A stretch of 64,000 bases of DNA from Biomphalaria glabrata (lineage: Eukaryota; Mollusca; Gastropoda; Planorbidae), in contig NC_074720.1 in assembly GCF_947242115.1 (NCBI RefSeq), positions 43,737,529-43,801,528 of the forward strand. Reading direction: 5' to 3'. Shown piece after piece: positions 17,153-27,100 of this stretch. Position 1 is the first letter of the stretch, and the number at the start of each line of letters is the position of its first letter. The position numbers and the translations under genes are program-made. Under the pieces are notes generated by a model. That model saw only the letters and a program-made list of their open reading frames with translations. It was not told the origin of the DNA and ran no database searches.

Positions 17153-17685
17153 GGGCAAGCAGTTCTTAGTCTTTCTTCTTAGAAGAATTTTTCGGTCGGA
17201 TCGAACGTCCCAAGAATTGATATTCCGTCATCTTCTTATTGATAAATCATCCCGAATATTGCCAGTAGAATGTAAATCAATTATTGTTTAAAGATTTTTT
17301 TTACAAACAATTTCGAATCCTAGGAAAAACATTTTTAGTGACGTGACGGCTTGCGCCATTTTTTCCAATGTAAAGGGTACTAAGGGCAGTTTGACCTTTC
17401 TGACCGTCACGGCCTTGAAAAGAACAGCGATTTTTTTTTTTTGGTTTCAGTTGATTTAAAAGTTTTATATATTTAAATTTCGACTTCAGCTCGGAGATTT
17501 AGAGAAAATAACAGATGTTAACTTTGAGGGACCAGGCTTTGACCTACATATCTTGTATAAACATACATGTAACAATTGGATGAATCGGTTCGCTCTTCAA
17601 AAATTATGCAAGTGGGTTAGATCTGACTTTCGCACACACTGACACGACATACACTTTTACTTGACGTATGATTGAATTGCATGTG

Positions 17686-17902
17686 AGAAGCCTGGTCGAG
17701 AGGCTAAGTACGCTTGAACTTGGCTTGGCTTGGCTACCTATGAAGCGGGCTCGAGGTTCAACACCCGACTCGAGCAAAGTTGTGTTCACTGAGTGCCTAA
17801 AGGCAGCACGGAAAATCTTCTCCCACAGTTCCACAACTGAGATTGGAGCATAGCGCTCTGAGCACGCTATAACCATAGAATTAGCGCTATATAACAGCTA
17901 TA
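17686..17902 (+). mobile_element. SINE family III copy, best preserved
   Basis: AGCCTGGTCGAGAGGCTAAG (A-box region), CTCGAGGTTCAACACCCG (B-box region), then AGTGCCTAAAGGCAGCACGG, AGCGCTCTGAGCACGC and a TTAGCGCTATATAACAGCTA tail. tRNA-derived SINE layout. Confidence 0.75.
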
Positions 17903-18709
17903 ATTTATTTATGCATTTATGGCCCACTACAGCTCAGTTACATAAAGTTGACTAATATATAGTTAGCATATTTAAAGATTGTTAGTACGGTAGTGTAAAG
18001 TAGACTGTATACAACAGGATGGTAGAAGGGTAAGTAACTCAACTCGAACAATGACTAAATGCCATGGTCCAACGACGCTCATATAACACTAGCTTCCAGG
18101 CCCAAGAAAAAGGATTTGCGTTCTAATTATTGCCCCTACCTTGAACAAAGAGGCTTCCCTTCTTCTACCACATTGCCCCCACACGCAAACACACACACGC
18201 ACCAACAAAATGAAATCCTACACGCCTTTTTTTTCCCATTATTTTTTTTGTTTATCAAGCCAAGAACAACAGGACATATAGATCCTTTAAAAGAACGCGA
18301 TCAACGCACCTCCCCCCCTTTTTTTTTCCTAAAAAAAATAATCAATGTATTAAACTTCAAGAAATATCTAGATCCATTTCATTCTTTCTTTCCTTCTTTA
18401 TTGCTTTTTTTTTGTTATTGTCTATTGAACCGAAAGACGTGATCAGAATTATATCCTCCAGTAGATATCTCCCTCCCCCCCCCCCGGGTGACATCTCTTT
18501 TGTCTTCGATTAGTCCTGTTTTGGAACCCTGGACCAGATAAGAATGTTTACTACAGTTGAACCAAGGACGATGAGAGGTCATCGTATCTCCGGTCATCTT
18601 GACCTTGGTATCGACTCTTAGGGAATGCTTAGGCCTGAGGGGCCATAAGTACGTTTACTTAACCATTGGCTACGTTGAAACTATAAGTACAAAGTTATCT
18701 CGTGTGTAC

Positions 18710-18968
18710 TTTGGATACTGCGTAATGTATACGCTTTCATGGAAGACACCGCCAAGGAAGGCGTGTCTCTAATGGAGAGTACAGAGCTGAAGATGATACC
18801 GAGGCTGAGGAGTTTAACGATTCCCAGAAAGTTTTTTGGGCAAGTTTCGTGTCCTGACATTTGCGTAACATTGTATTCTGCTCTGACTATTACCCCTGAC
18901 ACCAAAGCGAGACCTTTTAGCGGCTGCTTGCCCCGAGTTTTTATGTTTGATTTTAAATCCTCTGTAGT
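18710..18968 (-). CDS. Possible exon of an unknown gene
   Basis: A minus-strand open segment follows a strong acceptor (T-rich tract, TTCTAATTTCAG) and ends before GTACAC, 259 bp. It encodes TTEDLKSNIKTRGKQ, LALVSGVIVRAEYNVT and a hydrophobic stretch NFLGIVKLLSLGIIFSSVLS that could span a membrane, somewhat like the first helix of MARVEL-type tetraspan proteins. No partner exon was found and gene B ends 1.9 kb away, so it may belong to another gene or be chance. Confidence 0.3.
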
Positions 18969-19089
18969 CTGAAATTAGAATAGGAAATTAAAAAAAAAAA
19001 TACTATGTTGTTCTGGGTATAAAAAACGATGACTTTCTCGGTTTTTAATAAGTAAAAATTTTATTTCTAGCTATCATTTTCCAGGGAGA

Positions 19090-19305
19090 TTTGGTGGCCG
19101 AGGGATAAAGCGCTTGGTTTTCGAACAGAGGGGGGTCAAGGTTTCGAATCTCAATGAAGACTTATCTTTTAACTTCGGGATTTTGTAGGACTCAACTCTA
19201 ATCGGTTTTTGTAGTAAAGTTGGTCAAAGTACGGTTGGTCGTTGTTCTGGCCACACAATGCCATCGCTATCCGTCGCCCATAGAAACAGATGACGTCATC
19301 TTTTA
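19090..19305 (+). mobile_element. SINE family I copy, diverged
   Basis: TTTGGTGGCCGAGGGATAAAGCGC and GTTTCGAATCTCAATGAAG keep the tRNA-like head; the body up to AGAAACAGATGACGTCATC is recognisable but more eroded than other copies. Confidence 0.75.
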
Positions 19306-19840
19306 TAATATACTTTTTTTTAAATCGGCTACGACAGGTGCTTTGAATTAAAGAAATCGAGCTTGGAGATCCGAAAATTGGGAATGAAAGCGATTGATTT
19401 ATTGTTCGAAATACTAATACATGAAAAATTGGGTCATGGTGTGTGTGTGTTTTTTTCTAGAAATGCTCTATGAAGCACAAATCTTGGTGTAATATTATTA
19501 GATTAATATATAAGAAGAGCCTAATATGTAAATAATTCTCTTGACCACATTTCACTGGACATTTGATACATACGAATATGTAGAACACATTTTGTTTCAT
19601 GTCAGTTTGTGTTTATTTTAGCAAAAAATTAAATTAGGTACAGTTTATTTACATAAAGTTTTATTTACATAAAGTTTTATTTACATAAAGCGTGAAGTAG
19701 CTCACCAGTGATCTAACATCCCCCCCCCCCCACAGACAATGACCTTCACAACCACCCAGGCAACCTTAACATACAGAGGCTGTTAATGACAAAACAGGTC
19801 CAAAACTGGTTTAAAACAGGTCCAAAACAGGTCCGACTAT

Positions 19841-20126
19841 TGGCGGATGGAGAGATAGGCTGTGTGGTTAAGCTTCCAAACCTAAGGTCCAGGAGACTGG
19901 GTTCGAATCTCTGTGAAGACTGGGATTCTGAATTTAAGATTTATAGGGCGCCCCTGAGTCCACCCAACTCTAATGGGTACCTGACTTAAGTTGGGGGGAA
20001 AGTAAAGGCTGTTGGTCGTTGTGCTGGCCACATGACACCCTGCTCATTAACCATTGGCCAAAGAAACAGATGAACTTGACTTCATCGGCCCTATAGATCG
20101 CAAGGTCTGAAAGAAAGACTTTACTG
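19841..20126 (+). mobile_element. SINE family I copy, near full length
   Basis: GGAGAGATAGGCTGTGTGGT, GGGTTCGAATCTCTGTGAAG (B box), GGCGCCCCTGAGTCCACC, GTGCTGGCCACATGACACC and CGCAAGGTCTGAAAG occur in the order expected for family I. Confidence 0.85.
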
Positions 20127-20129
20127 ATA

Positions 20130-20525
20130 GGAGCCTACTTGGTAAGATTTCGAGAGAACTTCCATTCCTGGAGGACATCACAACAGTGGAGCTCATCCTA
20201 AACGGTCACTCCATATGTCCCTCAGAGGACACTGCGTGACTCTTCCCGTGATGCCCACGTCTCTCCCTCAAAAGTTACGGTTCAGTGCACGGACCAAAGG
20301 TTTGGAACTCACTCCCCATTGATCTCAGACAGACAACATGCTTCACTACATTCAATAAGAACATTAAGACCTATCTGTTCAAAACTTTTTTTTTAGATTG
20401 GTTTGTCATTTTAGCTCTCGTGTTTGTGTTTGTAATGTTTTCACAGCGCCTTGAGCCTACATTATGTTTGTTAACAGCGCTCTATAAATTATTATTATTA
20501 TTTATTATTATTGTTAATATTATTA
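20130..20525 (+). mobile_element. LINE 3' end with (TTA)n tail
   Basis: The plus strand encodes the LINE tail motif KVWNSLPIDLRQ, then FNKNIKTYLFKTFF, followed by a 3' UTR with CAGCGCCTTGAGCC, AACAGCGCTCTATAAATTA and a long TTA/ATT tail. This arrangement is usual for CR1/L2/Jockey-group LINEs. 5'-truncated. Confidence 0.65.
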
Positions 20526-20880
20526 CAGAATGCTAAGACGGAATATGACAGGTTTCAAAAGTGCAATTAGTCTTGAGAACGTAGTCTTGCCCTGTACGGA
20601 GACAGGAAAATCACGAGGAACACTGCCAGATACCTGGACCTTGATTCAAGAGATTAATCTCAGCAGGGAGCCTTAGTGCATAATAGGCCTAGAAAAGGTT
20701 TTACGGCCCAGTGTTGTGGGCTACTAAGCGGCCCAGTCACACACATAGCACTGTGCATTGTAAAATATATTTATATTGATCTAATACTGAATACTTGAAA
20801 TATTAGGTAACCAACTTTGAACAACAGTAAAATGTACATAACACTAGTCTCCTCGTTTTGATTCCCTCTAGTTTAACAGT

Positions 20881-21119
20881 TTATAGCGTGACATTCCAAA
20901 ACTGACAGCCGGAAGTTGGCTCCAACTGCGTTGACTGAACAGGGCTGAATATCACGTCACATCTGCTGGTCTGCGAATTGAAGTTGAGGCCAAAGCATTG
21001 CGGGGACTTGCAGCACAGTGCACAGCAGTCCACAAAGTACTTCACCGGTGTCAGCACGTAACTCTGTGACCCGGTGTAGCATGAATTTGTTACCTCGTCT
21101 AGTTTCTTGCTGCAAGACA
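20881..21119 (-). CDS. Gene B exon 5: PAN/Apple-like domain and stop
   Basis: The acceptor TGTTTGTTGCAG precedes the exon, which opens in phase 1 and ends at TAA (20881-20883). It reads SCSKKLDEVTNSCYTG, VKYFVDCCALCCKSPQCFG, SRCDVIF, GCQFWNVTL. The cysteine order matches gene A exon 5, with one extra Cys after DCCALC. Confidence 0.75.
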
Positions 21120-24100
21120 CTGCAACAAACACACAGAGAGAATCATTAAGTAATTATTATTATTATTATTATAGCTTTTATATAGCGCTACTTTCATGGC
21201 TTAAAGCATGCTCAGAGCGCTTTGGTCCAATCTCATTTGTGGACCGGTGGGGGGGAGGGGGTATCTAGGAGTTGGTTTTCCGTGCTGCCTTTAGGCGCTC
21301 AGTAAACGCAACTCTGCCCGAGAGTTGTAATGCCCGAGAGTCCGGTGTCGAACCTCGAGCCCCCTTCTAGGTAGCCAAGACAAGCCAAGTTCAAGCGCAC
21401 TTAGCCTCTCGACCAGGCTTCCCACACATATATAAAATATAGCAGCAGGTTTCAAATAAACGACATCTACTCAGTAAAGCAAAAAGGAAAAGTTCCCCTT
21501 TCAGACCACGCGTTCTATAAAGGCCGATGATGTAAAGGTCATCAGTTTCTGTGGGGCACGACTGAAGAATGTCTCATGTGGCCAGCACAACGACCAACCG
21601 CATTTACTTTTCCCCAACTAATGTCAGGTACCCATTAAAGCTGGGTAGACTTAGGGGTGCGCAAACATATCTAAATACAAAATCTCAGTCTACACCAGGA
21701 TTAACCTATACACACACCTACACACCAACAAATACACACACACCTAGAAACATACACATTATATTTAGCATCCCTTATCGACTCACCGGCTGATAAAAAC
21801 TTGGCATAAAACCCTGAGATTGTGATAAGCTGAGCAGAATTTGATGACGTCATTGTCTGATTTATTCTTGGAATCGTCTCAAACTGGACGCCCTATACAG
21901 TGTCAATAGTTAAAAATAGTAAATATTAAATAATCATTGCAAATGCCATTTTTAGTCACATTTGAGTTTTAACTGTTTTTTCACAAACTGGATATGACTT
22001 TTAGAATATTTAGTTAATAGTAAAAGTCATAGCGTTTTTTTTGTTTTTTTTTGTTGGAGTGTTCATAAGTCTCTATCATAAGATGTCAAATTTAAAGTTT
22101 AACCAACAAATATTAAATTTTGATTAAACACCATTGATAAGATCAATACATTTAGAGACACCTCAAGTCTGAAGCGTAAGGTGTGGAAATACTATACTGA
22201 ACACTAAAGAATCACCCTTTGTGTCAGGATTTTGTGATTTTACCATCACAAAAGAGATACAAGACACCGATAGCAAAGACAAACAGACACAAACACTCTT
22301 TAGTTCCCCTGGCAATCAAATCATTAAATAAGAACAATCTGGTATAAACTTTGTCACATGTAAATTATGAGTGAGTCTGGTGTGAATGTACACTTTGGTT
22401 TCTTATAGTTATAATGTTTTTTGTTTGGTGTAATGCACACATTGTAAGACAAATTTCCATACGGTCAATAAAGATTATTATTATGGTAGAAATGAACGAG
22501 TAGTCATTCTCTGGCGATGCCAGGGTCGAGTTTCGCTAAAGAGAAACAAAATTCATCGTAGTCCCATTAACAGTTTCCACTGAGGAATTTTCTGGTAATG
22601 TGGCAGGTCTGCAGCAGTACCGCCCTCTGACAGGCAACGAAGATGTTCCTAGGAATGTTAAGGGCCTTGAAGGTGTCTGTGAGGTTAGTTGTTATTATCC
22701 CCTCGGTTGATATAACAATGGGGTATATTGTTATTTTGGACAATTTCCATAGACGCTTAATCTCCAAGCCTAGGTTCCCATATTTTCTTTGTTTTTCTAT
22801 CTCAGTTTTTCTTAAATTATGAGACAGTGGTACGGCGATATCGATAATGGTAGCGGTTTTTTCTTTTTTATCGATGAACAGCAGATCCGGGCGATTGAAA
22901 TCTACCGTTTTGTCGGTCAGAATAGGCCTATCCCAGTACAGCAGATGTTCAGTAGACTCGAGAACCTCTTGCGGAGAGTATTTATAATAAGGGGGAGTGT
23001 CCTTACCGATCAATTTGTACGTCAAAGCCAAGTGCTGGTGTATTAACTTAGCAACTTGGTTATGGCGACCTAGGTAGGCTGATTCTGATAGGGCTGGACA
23101 TCCTGCCATAATGTGTTCAATCGACTCGCCCACATTTCCACATTTTCGGCATTTGTCGACAACATTGAGTTTCAGGATATGCTTCTCGTAATTTTTTGTC
23201 CTGATTACTCTGTCCTGTATTGCTGTAACAAAGCCTTCTGTTTCAGGGTAGAGATGACCTGCTTTGAGCCATGTTAAGGAAGCAGCCTTGTCGATGTTGT
23301 CCCCATGTAATGAAGCCGGAAATTTTCCGTGGAGTGTTTTTTCTTCCCATTGGCGAATCTCATGCCCTACATCGTCCAAACCGATATTGACATCAGCATT
23401 GTGTAGGTTCAGAGGGGTTGCATCGGAGTCGTATTTCCGTAGGAAGGAAACTAATTATTATTATTATTATTACAAAATAGAAGAGCATAATTTAATTAAA
23501 TACTCGTGACACAAAGATAAAGGCACATTTCGTAGTCCTATTGCTGGTACAAATTCGTATAAGTGCCACTTCTTCCCTAATACCATTAGAGTACGGAGCA
23601 GGTTAACTAAATCAGAAAGACATAAAGATAAAGGCACATTTCTCGTTCCATATGCTAGGACAAATTTGTACAAGTGCTCCTTCTTCCCTAGTGCTATTAG
23701 AGCTTGGAATGGGTTGCCTGAGATAGCCAGGAAAACCAGTGACTTGGCAGAATTTAAGTCATTGGTTAATATGCATGACTACGCGTAGGACGTAATCATC
23801 TTCTTTTTTGAAGTAACGTCTGTATTATATAAGATAAGATAAGAAAAAACAAAGGCTTTTAAGTCACTAACCAAGATAACTAGATTAGCACATGGATAAG
23901 CTAGGATGTAATTATCTTATATTTTGAAGGAACGTCCATAATTTATAAGATAAGATAAGATATAAGATAAGATAAGATATTGGGAAAGGAATTTACCTGG
24001 CATGATGCTAAGGACGTAGCGTTACACACACAGTACATGTTGACCAGGATTGCTGGGTAGCTTAGTCTGAAATATACAGGTCAGTGGGTCAGAGCCAAAT

Positions 24101-27100
24101 GAATGTTTATCAGTTAGGTGTCACTTCTTTCACACCTCTGTACAATAAGACTTAAAATTTATATTGAAATTAGTTAGCATGGACAAAAGGATTGATTGAA
24201 AGAAGAAATAGATTCACTCTTCACTCTTTACTCTTTCATCTTCCCTCTTAACTCTTAACTCTTCCATCTCTACGCTTTCTCTCTTCCTTTTTCACTCTTC
24301 ACTCTTTCCTCTTCCCTCTTCCACATTCCCTCTTCACTCTTCACACTTTTCTCTTAACTCTTCCCTCTTCTCTCTTATTCACTCTTAACTCTTCACTCTT
24401 CCATATTCCCTCTTCACTCTTCCCTCTTCTCTCTTCCCTCTTCTCTCTTCACTCTTCTCTCTTCACTCTTCTCTCTTCACTCTTCTTTCTTCACTCTTCT
24501 CACTTCACTCTTCTCTCTTCACTCTTCTCTCTTCACTCTTCTTTCTTCACTCTTCTCACTTCACTCTCAACTCTTCCCTCTTCCATATTCCCTCTTCTCT
24601 CTTCACTCTTCTTTCTTCACTCTTCTCACTTCACTCTTAACTCTTCCCAATTCACTCTTAACTCTACCCTCTTTCATCTTTCTTTCTTCACTCTTCCTTC
24701 TTCCCTCTTCCTTCTTCACTCTTCCTTCTTCACTCTTCCTTCTTCACTCTTCCTTCTTCACTCTTCCTTCTTCACTCTTCGTTCTTCACTCTACCTTCTT
24801 CACTCTTCCTTCTTCACTCTTCCTTCTTCACTCTTCCTTCTTCACTCTTCCTTCTTCACTCTTCCTTCTTCACTCTTCCTTCTTCACTCTTCCTTCTTCA
24901 CTCTTCCTTCTTCACTCTTCCTTCTTCACTCTTCGTTCTTCACTCTTCGTTCTTCACTCTACCTTCTTCACTCTTCCTTCTTCACTCTTCCTTCTTCACT
25001 CTTCCTTCTTCACTCTTCCCTCTTCACTCTTCCCTCTTCACTCTTCCTTCTTCACTCTTCCTTCTTCACTCTTGCTTCTTCACTCTTCCTTCTTCACTTT
25101 TCCTTCTTCACTCTTTTCTCTCTCTTCCCTCTTCACTCTGACCCGATTTGTGATTATGTTATTTGTTGCGATATAAAAGGTAGACATTTCAGACATTGCA
25201 GATAAAGTAAACCTCATTTATTACTATGGCCTAATAGTTAATGAGGGTGTTATCTGACCAACACAACGACAGACCACTATTACTTTACTTCCACTACCCA
25301 TTAGAGTTGGGGCGACACGAGTTTCGAACTCACGATACCTAGGTAAGAAGCCAAGTGCTCTACCCATCGGCCACCACGCCCCAACGCCATGCAATATTAT
25401 TTTCTAAACTTTGACGCATTATGACACCCTCGTAAGCCGTAGGCCACAGAAACAGATGACCTTTACGTCCTATGTCCTATTGACCACAAGGTTTGAAAAT
25501 GGGGACTTTACTTTTTACTTGATGAACTGTGGAGCACATTTTACTGCTCTTGGTTACGAGCAATCCGCAGTCTATAGATAGATTCAACAACTTTGTAACG
25601 TAGTCTAAGCCAGCGTATATTGTTTTTATCGTACCCGGTTTTCTCTAGTCACGTGATACACGTAACTCAACTTTAATCTTAGAAATGCTTTATTATTGAT
25701 GGGGGGGGGGGCGGTAACAGGGGACCAGAGATGCAGAGTAAACAAAAGAAGGCGGGGGGGAGGCCATCTTTGTTGCAAGTCTGGAGTTGTTATTTGGATA
25801 AAGTGTTGTATATTTTATGTAGAACAAGAAACACAAAGCCTATTTTAATTAACTAGATCAGGGGTTCTCAGCCTGTGGATCGCGACCCCCTTGGGGGTCG
25901 ATTGACGATTTGCCAGGGGTAGCCAAAGACCATCGAAAAAGTCTAATCTTCTATTGCTGTGTGTGTGAACGGGGGAGGGGGGGTCTCGCCAGAGTGGTGG
26001 ATAGTAAAAAAAGGTCGCCGAGCTTAAAAGGTGGAGAACCGCTGAACTAGATGTTTGAGGAGAAGGGATTAGGTATTGTTCACGTTTGTAAAGGTATTGT
26101 TCACGTGTGTAAAGGTATTGTTCACGTGTGTAAAGGTATTGTTCACGTCTGTAAAGGTATTGTTCACGTGTGTAAAGGTATTGTTCACGTTTGTAAAGGT
26201 ATTGTTCCCGTCTGTAAAGGTATTGTTCACGTGTGTAAAGGTATTGTTCACGTGTGTAAAGGTATTGTTCACGTCTGTAAAGGTATTGTTCACGTTTGTA
26301 AAGGTATTGTTCACGTCTGTAAAGGTATTGTTCACGTGTGTAAAGGTATTGTTCACGTCTGTAAAGGTATTGTTCACGTCTGTAAAGGTATTATTCACGT
26401 TTGTAAAGATAATTTTTTTACGTTTGTAAGGTATTATAATTTTCCAGTTTGTAAAGGTAATTTTCAAGGTTGTAATGTTCAATATTTTTTAAAAGTAATC
26501 CCCGTTTTTTTTTCGAGTTGCAAAACATCCCATTGACCAACTTACCCGAATTGTCCTTGGAATAGTACTGCGAGAATACTGTCCACTGGTTCTTCGTGGT
26601 AGTCGTCATTGGTAACAAAAAAGGTAAAATTATCGATCATATCGACCACACCTCCATAGACCTGTCAATCAGGAAACAGTATCAATCAGCAAATAGTATC
26701 ATTGAACAAATAGTATCAATCAGCAAATAGTATCAATTAAAAAATAGTATCAATCAGCAAATAGTATCAATCAGGAAAAAGTATCAATCAGCAAATAGTA
26801 TCAATCAGCAAATAGTATCAATCAGCAAATAGTATTAATCAGCAAATAGTATCAATCAGCAAATAGTATCAATCAACAAATAGTATCAATCAGCAAATAG
26901 TATCAATCAACAAATAGCATCAATTATCAAATAGTATCAATCAACAAATAGTATCAATCAACAAATAGTATCAATCAACAAATAGCATCAATTATCAAAT
27001 AGTATCAATCAACAAATAGTATCAATCAACAAATAGTATCAATCAACAAATAGCATCAATTATCAAATAGTATCAATCAACAAATAGCATCAATTATCAA

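Noticed and set aside
18059-18442. 127-residue plus-strand frame
   Set aside because: Phe/Pro/Lys-rich translation of homopolymer-rich intergenic DNA; no domain signal.
26051-26536. 161-residue plus frame and 137-residue minus frame of 7-residue repeats
   Set aside because: The repeat length is a multiple of three, so stop-free frames are expected; both strands are open and the region lies in an intron.
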